Shown here piece after piece: positions 35,520 through 43,757 of a DNA stretch of 64,000 nt. The translations under genes were made by a program, and so were the position numbers. Each line of letters opens with the position of its first letter. Within the stretch, counting starts at the first letter, position 1. The stretch comes from an uncultured Paracoccaceae bacterium (GTDB lineage Bacteria > Pseudomonadota > Alphaproteobacteria > Rhodobacterales > Rhodobacteraceae): contig CALSOO010000006.1 in assembly GCA_943787985.1 (NCBI GenBank), positions 1 through 64,000 of the forward strand. Direction: 5' to 3'. The notes below the pieces were generated by a model, which made no database searches, was not told the DNA's origin, and saw only the letters and a list, made by a program, of their open reading frames with translations.

Positions 35520-37042
35520 GACGGCTTGTTCTGGTCTTGGGCGATCAACTCAGCGAGGGCTTGAGCGCCTTGGCTCAAGCGGACCCTGCCCACGATGTTG
35601 TGGTTATGGCGGAGGTGATGGCCGAAGGCACCTATGTGCGCCACCACCCCAAAAAGATAGCGCTGGTGCTGGCCGCGATGCGCAAATTTGCCAAGCATTT
35701 GCAAGGCCTTGGCTGGCAGGTGGCCTATACCGAACTGGACGACGCCGACAACACCCAGTCGATTGTAGGCGAGCTGATCCGCCGCGCTGCGCAATTTGAC
35801 ACAGCCCATGTGCTGGCCACGGAACCTGCCGAATGGCGGGTGATCGAGGCGTTGCGGGATGCGCCGCTGGATGTGCGTCTTTTGCAAGACGACCGCTTTT
35901 TGGCGTCCCATCAGATGTTCGCGGACTGGGCGGAGGGGCGCAAACAGCTGCGGATGGAGTATTTTTACCGCGACATGCGCCGCTTGACCGGATTGATGAT
36001 GGAGGGGGACAAACCCGCAGGGGACAAGTGGAATTTTGATCACGACAACCGCAAAGCCGCCCCCAAGGATGTCACTGTGTCAGGCCCCTTGGTGTTCGAA
36101 CCGGATGCAGACACGCTGGCGGTTCTGGATTTGGTCGAAGCCCGCTTTGGCGATCATTTTGGCCAATTGCGCCCGTTTTCCTATGCGGTGGACCGTGCAG
36201 GTGCGTTGAAAGCTCTGGATTTTTTCATCGCCCATGCCTTGCCCAAATTCGGGGACTATCAGGATGCGATGCTCAGCGATCACCGGTTTTTGTATCACGC
36301 CGTGATCTCTCCCTACCTCAACATCGGGCTGTTGGGGCCGCTAGAGGTGTGCCGCGCGGTGGAGGCCGTGTGGAAAGACGGCCATGTGCCGATCAATGCC
36401 GCCGAAGGGTTCATCCGCCAGATCATCGGCTGGCGTGAGTATGTACGCGGTATCTACTTCCTTGAGGGGCCAGAGTATGTGCAGCGCAACGCGTTGGAGC
36501 ACGGCGCCGATTTGCCGGCACTGTATTGGGGTGGCCCGACAAAGATGCGCTGCCTGTCCAAAGCTGTGGAGCAGACAGAGGCCGAGGCCTATGCCCACCA
36601 TATCCAGCGCTTGATGGTCACGGGCAACTTTGCCCTGTTGGCAGGGGTTGATCCGCATCAGGTGCACGAGTGGTATCTGGCGGTCTATCTGGATGCCTTT
36701 GAATGGGTGGAGGCCCCCAACACCGTCGGCATGTCCCAGTTCGCGGATGGCGGGATTATTGCGTCGAAACCCTATGTAAGTTCAGGGGCTTACATCAACC
36801 GCATGTCGGATTACTGCAAAGGGTGCCACTATAGCGTGACCCAAAAGACGGGGGAGGGGGCGTGTCCGTTCAACACCTTGTACTGGCATTTTCTGGACCG
36901 CCACCGCGCGCGTTTTTCAAACAATGCGCGGATGGGGAACATGTACCGGACGTGGGACCGCATGGACGAGGACAAACGCGCCACCGTGTTGAGCGATGCC
37001 CAGACCGTGCTGGACCGCTTGGGCGCGGGAGAGCCGGTTTAG
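35513..37042 (+). CDS. FeS-containing bacterial cryptochrome/(6-4) photolyase (PhrB/CryB type)
   Basis: This 509-aa member of the FeS-BCP group starts RRLVLVLGDQLSEGL, the group's N-terminal signature, with lumazine-type antenna binding expected. The four cysteines that hold the 4Fe-4S cluster are at residues 347, 435, 438 and 451 (YCKGC followed by ACPFN). These match the PhrB cysteines at 350, 438, 441 and 454 with a constant shift of three. The C-terminal YWHFLDRHR is typical. PhrB repairs UV (6-4) photoproducts using light; CryB of Rhodobacter also affects pigment gene expression. Confidence 0.93.
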   Translation: MVRRLVLVLGDQLSEGLSALAQADPAHDVVVMAEVMAEGTYVRHHPKKIALVLAAMRKFAKHLQGLGWQVAYTELDDADNTQSIVGELIRRAAQFDTAHVLATEPAEWRVIEALRDAPLDVRLLQDDRFLASHQMFADWAEGRKQLRMEYFYRDMRRLTGLMMEGDKPAGDKWNFDHDNRKAAPKDVTVSGPLVFEPDADTLAVLDLVEARFGDHFGQLRPFSYAVDRAGALKALDFFIAHALPKFGDYQDAMLSDHRFLYHAVISPYLNIGLLGPLEVCRAVEAVWKDGHVPINAAEGFIRQIIGWREYVRGIYFLEGPEYVQRNALEHGADLPALYWGGPTKMRCLSKAVEQTEAEAYAHHIQRLMVTGNFALLAGVDPHQVHEWYLAVYLDAFEWVEAPNTVGMSQFADGGIIASKPYVSSGAYINRMSDYCKGCHYSVTQKTGEGACPFNTLYWHFLDRHRARFSNNARMGNMYRTWDRMDEDKRATVLSDAQTVLDRLGAGEPV

Positions 37043-38427
37043 CCGCCTTCTTTGAGGGCGCCGTTGTCCCATGTGCCGCTGGCTTCTTCGCCTGTGGCGT
37101 AGCGCATGGTGCCGTTGCCCTGGCGTTTGCCAGACGTGAAGGTGCCTTCATAGACATCGCCGTTGTCATAAGTGGCGATTCCTTGGCCGTTGATTTCGCC
37201 GCCTGACCATTGCCCTGCGTATTTGAAACCGTTTGCCATCACGATGGATCCTGTCCCGTCCCGTTGGCCGTTGGCAAAGTTGCCCTCGTACACTGTGCCG
37301 TCGGGATAGGTTGCCTGACCAGCGCCGTGGCGCTGCCCGTCTTTCCACTGTCCCTCATAGCGGTAACCATCCGCATAGGTCATCACCCCGAAGCCGTGGT
37401 TGCGCGCGTTTTGAAAGCCACCCTCGTAGGTGACTCCGCTGACGTAGGTGGCGGTGCCTTGACCCTCGATCACACCGGCGACCCAAGCCCCTTCATAGGT
37501 TGAGCCGTCTTTGTACACGATTTTGCCAGTCCCGTCGGCAAGGTCATCGCGAAAGCTGCCCTCATAAACAGAGCCGTCAGGATAGATCACGCGCCCTTGG
37601 CCCTCGATTTGCCCTGCGACCCAATCGCCGGTGTAGACGTAGCCGTCGACCCCTGTGAATGTGCCTTTGCCTTCGCGGCGGTCATCGGCAAAGGCGCCCT
37701 CGTAGATGTCACCATTGGCATAGGTCACGCGCCCTTGCCCCTGGCGTTGGCCGGACACAAGATCGCCGTCGTAGACGTCATTGTTGGGTTGCGTCAGCTT
37801 GCCTTTGCCGTTGATTTGCCCGTCTCTCCACAGGCCGACGTAGACCAACCCGTCAGGCATGGTGAGCGTGCCGGTGCCTTCGCGTTTGCCGCCTGCGATC
37901 TCACCGTCATAGATGGCCCCGTCCGGATAGGTGATGGTGCCGATGCCCTGTTTGACGCCGTCCAGCCAGTCCCCTTTGTACTCGTATCCCCCCGGGCTTT
38001 GCATGACCCCTTTGCCGTGGTGCTTGGCGTTGCGAAACGCCCCTTCATAGCGCACCCCGTTTGCATAAAGAGCGACCCCTTGACCCAGAATGGACCCTGC
38101 GACCCAATCCCCCTCATAGGTGCCGCCATCGGCAAAGGTGATTTTGCCAAACCCGTCCGGTTTGCCTTTGTTGAAGTTGCCCTCGTAGATCGATCCGTTG
38201 GGGAAGCGCGCGGTGCCCGCCCCTTTGATTTCGCCGTCTTCCCAATTGCCCGCATACTCGTAGCCGTTGGGCAAACGGTAGGTGCCCGTCCCGTGTTGAA
38301 GACCTGATTTAAAGGTCCCCTCGTAGATTCCGCCATCATCATATTGCTTGGTGAGGACTTGGCCATCCTGTGCCAACGCAGGCAAAGGCAGAAGGGCAAG
38401 AGCGATAAGAGCGTATTTGAGCGTCAT
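37039..38427 (-). CDS. Exported MORN-repeat protein
   Basis: This 462-aa protein has a signal peptide (LKYALIALALLPLPALA) followed almost entirely by MORN repeats. I count 18 units of about 23 residues with the core Y-x-G-x-[FWIL]-x3-x2-G-x-G. Typical units are GIYEGTFKSGLQHGTGTYRLPNG-like. MORN repeats form long beta-rods that bind lipids or partner proteins. The signal implies a periplasmic or outer place. The function is unknown. The gene is convergent with the photolyase gene (4-bp overlap) and faces away from nadE. Confidence 0.85.
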   Translation of the reverse strand: MTLKYALIALALLPLPALAQDGQVLTKQYDDGGIYEGTFKSGLQHGTGTYRLPNGYEYAGNWEDGEIKGAGTARFPNGSIYEGNFNKGKPDGFGKITFADGGTYEGDWVAGSILGQGVALYANGVRYEGAFRNAKHHGKGVMQSPGGYEYKGDWLDGVKQGIGTITYPDGAIYDGEIAGGKREGTGTLTMPDGLVYVGLWRDGQINGKGKLTQPNNDVYDGDLVSGQRQGQGRVTYANGDIYEGAFADDRREGKGTFTGVDGYVYTGDWVAGQIEGQGRVIYPDGSVYEGSFRDDLADGTGKIVYKDGSTYEGAWVAGVIEGQGTATYVSGVTYEGGFQNARNHGFGVMTYADGYRYEGQWKDGQRHGAGQATYPDGTVYEGNFANGQRDGTGSIVMANGFKYAGQWSGGEINGQGIATYDNGDVYEGTFTSGKRQGNGTMRYATGEEASGTWDNGALKEGG

Positions 38428-38560
38428 GAGATACCTGTATCCTTTGGACGCAGACTAAAAGAAGGGCACCCGCGCGGCAACGTCTTTTGCGTGTTGCTCT
38501 TTTACTTTGTGTCCCATCTGCTAAATCAGCAGGAATCCATGCACGCAGGAAAGGCGCGAT

Positions 38561-40216
38561 ATGTCAGACAAGTTTCGCATCACTTTGGGCCAATTGAACC
38601 CGACCGTTGGCGACATCAACGGCAACGCGGCCTTGGCCCGTGACGCATGGATCACCGGAAAAGCCGCTGGTGCGGACATGGTGGCCCTGCCCGAAATGTT
38701 CATCACAGGCTACAATGCGCAGGATCTGGTGATGAAGCCCGCCTTTCGCGAAGCGGCTGTGGCGGCTGTGCAAGCCCTTGCGGTGGAATGCGCGGATGGC
38801 CCTGCACTGGCCATCGGTGGTCCGTGGTTCGAGGACGGGCGCCTGTTCAACGCCTATTTCATTTGCCGTGGCGGGAAAATTGCCTCCAAAGTCCTCAAAC
38901 ACCATTTGCCCAACGAGACCGTCTTTGACGAGGTGCGTATCTTTGATTCCGGTCCGTTGGGGGGGCCGTATTCTGTGGGCAACACCCGCATCGGTTCCCC
39001 GATTTGTGAAGATGCGTGGCACGAGGATGTTGCAGAAACGCTGGCGGAAACGGGGGCTGAGTTTCTATTGGTGCCCAATGGGTCCCCCTATTATCGTGGC
39101 AAGTTCGACACCCGCATGACCCATATGGTGTCGCGCGTGATCGAAACGGGGTTGCCCCTGATCTATCTCAATATGGTGGGGGGTCAGGATGACCAGGTGT
39201 TTGACGGTGCGTCCTTTGCCCTGAACCCCGGTGGTGCGTTGGCGGTGCAATTGCCCGCCTTTGATGCCGTCGTGACCCATGTGGACCTCGCGCGCGGGCC
39301 TGACGGCTGGCGCGTTGTGGAGGGGGACAAAGCCCGCCACGCAGACGAGTGGGAACAAGACTACCGCGTCATGGTGCAAGGCTTGCGCGATTATATGCGC
39401 AAAACCGGCTTCAAGAAGGTGCTTTTGGGCATGTCGGGCGGGATCGATTCTGCGATTGTGGCCACCATCGCCGTCGATGCGCTGGGCGCACAGAATGTGC
39501 GCTGTGTGATGTTGCCTTCGGAATACACCTCGCAAGGCTCCCTTGAGGATGCCAAGGCTTGCGCCAATGCCATCGGGGCCTCTTACGATTTTGTACCAAT
39601 CGCTCAAGGGCGCGCCGCGATCACGGACACGCTGGCCCCGTTGTTCGAGGGCACTCAACCTGACCTGACCGAAGAGAACATCCAATCGCGTTTGCGCGGT
39701 TTGTTGTTGATGGCCTTGTCCAACAAATTCGGCGAAATGCTGCTGACCACGGGCAACAAATCCGAAGTCGCGGTGGGCTACGCCACGATCTACGGGGACA
39801 TGGCGGGGGGCTATAACCCGATCAAGGACATGTACAAAACCCGGGTGTTCGAGACGTGCCGCTGGCGCAATGCCAATCGCCGCGACTGGATGATGGGGCC
39901 GACAGGTGAAGTGATCCCTGACCGCATCATCACCAAACCCCCGTCGGCCGAATTGCGCGACGATCAAAAAGACAGCGACAGCTTGCCCGATTACCCCGAG
40001 CTTGATGCGTTGTTGGAGCTGTTGGTGGACAAAGACGCCGCAATCGCAGACTGCGTCGCGGCCGGATTTGACGCGGACACGGCGCGTAAGGTCGAACACC
40101 TGATTTACATCAGCGAATACAAGCGCTTTCAATCCGCCCCGGGGCCACGCCTGACACAGCGCGCGTTCTGGCTGGACCGTCGCTATCCCATCGCAAACCG
40201 ATGGCGTGACCGGTGA
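38561..40216 (+). CDS. nadE: Glutamine-dependent NAD+ synthase
   Basis: NadE makes NAD from deamido-NAD using ammonia cut from glutamine. The 551-aa protein has the N-terminal nitrilase-like glutaminase: MVALPEMFITGYN with catalytic Glu, KHHLPNETVFDEVR with Lys, and GSPICEDAWHED with Cys. The C-terminal synthetase has the ATP-binding LLGMSGGIDSAIVATIAVDALG and TGNKSEVAVGYATIYGDMAGGYNPIKDMYK. Length is right for the two-domain form. Confidence 0.96.
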   Translation: MSDKFRITLGQLNPTVGDINGNAALARDAWITGKAAGADMVALPEMFITGYNAQDLVMKPAFREAAVAAVQALAVECADGPALAIGGPWFEDGRLFNAYFICRGGKIASKVLKHHLPNETVFDEVRIFDSGPLGGPYSVGNTRIGSPICEDAWHEDVAETLAETGAEFLLVPNGSPYYRGKFDTRMTHMVSRVIETGLPLIYLNMVGGQDDQVFDGASFALNPGGALAVQLPAFDAVVTHVDLARGPDGWRVVEGDKARHADEWEQDYRVMVQGLRDYMRKTGFKKVLLGMSGGIDSAIVATIAVDALGAQNVRCVMLPSEYTSQGSLEDAKACANAIGASYDFVPIAQGRAAITDTLAPLFEGTQPDLTEENIQSRLRGLLLMALSNKFGEMLLTTGNKSEVAVGYATIYGDMAGGYNPIKDMYKTRVFETCRWRNANRRDWMMGPTGEVIPDRIITKPPSAELRDDQKDSDSLPDYPELDALLELLVDKDAAIADCVAAGFDADTARKVEHLIYISEYKRFQSAPGPRLTQRAFWLDRRYPIANRWRDR

Positions 40217-40413
40217 TGTGCCAGTGACGTGATCAGTGACTGGGGGCGTAGCGGCGCAGATGTTGTTTTTGTGCGCATAGACCCCAAGCGGTTTCGGGGC
40301 ACGATCAGGATGCGCCTCTCTTTGGGTCTGATCCAAAGACGCCGCCGGAGCGCATCACAACTGGACAATATCGCGCCTGTATGACAAGCCTCCCGCGCAT
40401 AGGAGAGCTTGCC

Positions 40414-41739
40414 ATGACCACCACTCGTTTCGCCCCGTCGCCGACCGGATATCTCCATATCGGCAACCTGCGCACTGCCCTGATGAATTACCTGATCGCA
40501 CGCAAGGCGGGGGGGACATTTATCCTGCGCATTGACGACACCGATCCCGAGCGCTCTCAAGAAAAATACGTCGATGCGATCAAGCAGGACATGGAATGGT
40601 TGGGCCTGCACTGGGACCGCGTTGAACGCCAGTCCGAACGCCTTGGTGCCTATTCCGCCGCCGCCGACAAGCTGCGCGACATTGGCCGTTTCTATGAAGC
40701 GTTCGAGACTCCGACAGAGTTGGACCTCAAGCGTAAGAAACAGCTGAACATGAGCAAGCCACCGGTGTATGACCGTGCGGCTTTGGCCCTGTCGGATGCG
40801 GACAAAGCCGCATTGCGCGCAGAACGGGGTGACGGGGTGTGGCGTTTCAAGCTGGATCAACAGCGGATCGAGTGGAAAGACGGCGTGCTTGGCGATATTT
40901 CCATCGACGCGGCCTCTGTGTCCGATCCTGTTTTGATTCGCGGCGACGGGCAGGTGCTGTACACGATTGCGTCCGTCGTGGATGACACGGAAATGGGCGT
41001 CACGGATGTTGTGCGTGGCTCGGATCATGTGACCAACACCGCGACCCAAATCCAGATCATCGAAGCGCTGGGCGGCACGGCCCCGCGGTTTGCGCACCAC
41101 TCGTTGCTGACAGGACCGCAGGGCGAAGCCTTGTCCAAGCGGCTTGGCACTTTGGCATTGCGTGATCTGCGCGCGCAGGGCGTACAGCCGATGGCATTGT
41201 TGAGCATGATGGCGCGCCTTGGATCTTCTGATCCGGTCGAGTTGCGCATGGAGATGTCCGAACTGGTTGACGGTTTCGACATCACCCGCTTTGGCTCTGC
41301 CCCGACAAAATTCGACGTTTTGGATGTGGCCCCTCTGACGGCGCGTTACTTGCAAGCGTTGCCTTTGGCGGATGTGTCCGAGCGCATCACCGCTCTGGGC
41401 GTTCCTGCCGATCTGGCAGAGGCCTTCTGGACTGTCACCCGGGACAACATTGCGACGCTTGACGATCTGGGAGCATGGTGGACCTTGTTCTCCCAAGGGG
41501 CGGACCCCGTTGTGGACGAAGAGGACGCGGATTTCGTGGCGCAGGCCATGACATTGCTGCCCGAGGGCCCGTTTGACGGGGACACATGGGGCGCATGGAC
41601 GGCGGCTGTGAAAGAGGCGACAGGGCGCAAAGGGCGCGGCTTGTTCATGCCACTGCGCAAGGCGTTGACGGGCCAAAGCCACGGCCCTGACATGTCTGCG
41701 GTCATGCCGTTGTTGCAAGTCATCAAGGCCGGCGCCTAA
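40414..41739 (+). CDS. gltX: Glutamate-tRNA ligase
   Basis: This 441-aa class I aminoacyl-tRNA synthetase charges tRNA with glutamate. The HIGH-type motif is FAPSPTGYLHIGNLRTAL and the KMSKS-type motif is EALSKRLGTLALRDL. The ATG at 40414 sits 7 bp after AGGAGAG, so it is preferred over the ATG 33 bp upstream. Alphaproteobacteria commonly have two GltX proteins, one of which feeds the amidotransferase route to Gln-tRNA. Which one this is cannot be told here. The 197-bp gap before it (40217-40413) shows no clear feature. Confidence 0.95.
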   Translation: MTTTRFAPSPTGYLHIGNLRTALMNYLIARKAGGTFILRIDDTDPERSQEKYVDAIKQDMEWLGLHWDRVERQSERLGAYSAAADKLRDIGRFYEAFETPTELDLKRKKQLNMSKPPVYDRAALALSDADKAALRAERGDGVWRFKLDQQRIEWKDGVLGDISIDAASVSDPVLIRGDGQVLYTIASVVDDTEMGVTDVVRGSDHVTNTATQIQIIEALGGTAPRFAHHSLLTGPQGEALSKRLGTLALRDLRAQGVQPMALLSMMARLGSSDPVELRMEMSELVDGFDITRFGSAPTKFDVLDVAPLTARYLQALPLADVSERITALGVPADLAEAFWTVTRDNIATLDDLGAWWTLFSQGADPVVDEEDADFVAQAMTLLPEGPFDGDTWGAWTAAVKEATGRKGRGLFMPLRKALTGQSHGPDMSAVMPLLQVIKAGA

Positions 41740-41825
41740 GCTTGCACAAAACGCGCTGTTGAACTTGCGTGTCGCCCTCAGGGCGCGCGCGGGTGCGGCG
41801 GGCACAATCGGCAAGGTGGCGTAAC

Positions 41826-43220
41826 ATGGCAGGCGAGCAGGCGAAATTTCTAAGCGGTAACCTGTTTCGCCACGTGAGTGTGATGTCGTTGACCTCCTCC
41901 GTGGGGTTGATGGCGGTCTTTCTGGTCGATTTCGTCGATATGATTTTCATCTCCATGCTGGGCAAAGCCGAGTTGGCCGCCGCAGTCGGCTACGCAGGTG
42001 CGATTCTGTTTTTCACCACATCTTTCGGCATTGGCATGGCCATTGCCGTGGGCGCTTTGGTGGCGCGCGCCCTAGGGGCAGGGGACCTTGAACTGGCCCG
42101 CGCGCGCACGGCGACAGGGCTGACTTATGGGGTGATTTTCGGGATCATCTTCGGGATTGTCGTGTGGTTGAACCTGCGCAGTCTGGTCGAATTGCTTGGC
42201 GCCACCGGAGAGACGGTCGATCTGGCGGTGTCCTACTTGCGCATCATTGTGCCCTCTATGCCGTTGCTGGTGATCGGGATGATGGGCGGTGCGGTGTTGC
42301 GGGCCTACGGCGACGCGGGCCGCGCTATGATGGCGACGATCATTGGCGGTTTGGTCAACGCTGTGCTGGATCCGATTTTCATCTTTGCGCTTGATCTTGA
42401 ACTGACGGGGGCGGCGCTTGCGTCAGTGTTTGCGCGGGTCGCGATTGCCAGCACCTCGTTGTTGCCGCTGTTTCGCCATCACGGCGGGATTGTGCGGCCG
42501 CGCATGCCTGACCTCAGCCGTGACTTCCGCCCGATTCTGGCGATTGCCGGTCCTTCGATCCTGACCCAACTGGCGACCCCTATCGGACAGGCCATCGTCA
42601 CGCGCAACATGGCCCAATTCGGTGAAGACGCGGTTGCGGGCATGGCGATTGTGTCGCGGATAGTGCCGGTGGCCTTTGGGGTTCTGTTTGCCCTGTCAGG
42701 CGCGGTCGGTCCGATCATCGGGCAGAATTACGGGGCCAAGGATTACGAGCGGGTGCGCGGGGGATACACGGCTGCGTTGCTGTTTGCGGCGATCTTTACG
42801 ATTGTTGTGTCGATCATTTTGTATCTGTTGCGCGGACCGATTGTGGCGCTGTTCGGCATAGACGGTGTGGGCGCGGAGCTGGTCTTTTTGTTCTGTGGCC
42901 CTCTCGCGCTTTTGTTCTATTTCAACGGTGTGTTGTTCGTCAGCAATGCGGCGTTCAACAACCTTGGGCACCCGTTTTATTCCACATGGATGAACTGGGG
43001 ACGCAACACTTTTGCGATGCTCCCTTTTGTGTGGATGGGTGGTTTGTGGCTTGGTCCCCAAGGGGTTCTTTGGGGGCAGGCCATGGCAGGCGTGGTGTTT
43101 GGTATCTTGTCGTGGGTGTTGGCCAGTCGGGTGATCACCAAAGACGGCGCAGAGTTACCAAGCCGCGGCCCCTTTGCCCGGCAACGCAGCCTGCTCGAGA
43201 TTTTGCACCTGCGCAGATAG
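41826..43220 (+). CDS. MATE family efflux transporter
   Basis: This 464-aa protein with about twelve hydrophobic segments has MATE family blocks: VDFVDMIFISMLGKAELAAAVGYAG, ALVARALGAGDLELAR, GGAVLRAYGDAGRAMMATIIGGLVNAVLDPIFIF and GPIIGQNYGAKDYERVR. Such pumps expel cationic or other drugs using a Na+ or H+ gradient. The ATG at 41826 is chosen over an earlier in-frame start in arginine-rich sequence. The last 66 bp overlap the opposite-strand gene. Confidence 0.92.
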   Translation: MAGEQAKFLSGNLFRHVSVMSLTSSVGLMAVFLVDFVDMIFISMLGKAELAAAVGYAGAILFFTTSFGIGMAIAVGALVARALGAGDLELARARTATGLTYGVIFGIIFGIVVWLNLRSLVELLGATGETVDLAVSYLRIIVPSMPLLVIGMMGGAVLRAYGDAGRAMMATIIGGLVNAVLDPIFIFALDLELTGAALASVFARVAIASTSLLPLFRHHGGIVRPRMPDLSRDFRPILAIAGPSILTQLATPIGQAIVTRNMAQFGEDAVAGMAIVSRIVPVAFGVLFALSGAVGPIIGQNYGAKDYERVRGGYTAALLFAAIFTIVVSIILYLLRGPIVALFGIDGVGAELVFLFCGPLALLFYFNGVLFVSNAAFNNLGHPFYSTWMNWGRNTFAMLPFVWMGGLWLGPQGVLWGQAMAGVVFGILSWVLASRVITKDGAELPSRGPFARQRSLLEILHLRR

Positions 43221-43757
43221 CGCGTCGAGGTGATGATCCACCAACGCGGTTTCCTGGGGGCTCAGCACTTGCGCGCGTGGATAAAGTGGTGCGGCGCGAT
43301 CGTTCAGAATGGGCGTGTCCCATCCGAGTGTGCTGTCGAAGAACGCGGCAACGCCTGCTGCGCCGAACACCTGCGCATAGCCTTGCACGACCACATCCAA
43401 ATAGCTGAGCAAAATGCGGTGGTTGCCGCCGCTGCGTTGTGAGGCGTGCGGAATTTCATAGACCGCAATGTCGCTTGGGGCGTCTGGTGCGGTGATCTGG
43501 GCACTGGCATCCACCCGCGCATATCCGCTTTCGCGCACGTCGAGTGCGGCCCAGTCTGCGTCAGGCACGGCCGCGATCAACCCTTGGATCGAGGCATCGG
43601 GATCGCGCACCCCTGTCAGGAACACCACGTCGCGCAGATCTGTGCGCACCCATGCCCGGCGCCACCCATGAAGCGTCGCAGGCCGCGCATTCGGGTAGCT
43701 GTGTGTGGCGCAATTCACAAGGCTGCCGTAGCCAAAGAAGTGTGGATCAGGTGTCAT
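43155..43757 (-). CDS. Gamma-glutamylcyclotransferase-like protein
   Basis: This 200-aa protein has the GGCT fold N-terminal signature FFGYGSLVN, followed by the conserved WRRAWV region and ESGYARVD (the position of the active-site acid in this family). It may release 5-oxoproline from gamma-glutamyl compounds. The start overlaps the permease gene stop by four bases, so it is the last gene of the ybbA-ybbP-type operon. About 66 bp of its end overlap the MATE gene tail. Confidence 0.75.
   Translation of the reverse strand: MTPDPHFFGYGSLVNCATHSYPNARPATLHGWRRAWVRTDLRDVVFLTGVRDPDASIQGLIAAVPDADWAALDVRESGYARVDASAQITAPDAPSDIAVYEIPHASQRSGGNHRILLSYLDVVVQGYAQVFGAAGVAAFFDSTLGWDTPILNDRAAPLYPRAQVLSPQETALVDHHLDALSAQVQNLEQAALPGKGAAAW

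Noticed and set aside
37039..38427. CRISPR-like or tandem DNA repeat array
   Set aside because: The periodicity at about 69 bp is that of codons for 23-residue MORN repeats; spacing and sequence vary as in protein repeats.
40183..41814. A 543-codon open frame opposite gltX
   Set aside because: Shadow frame; GltX has both signature motifs on the plus strand.
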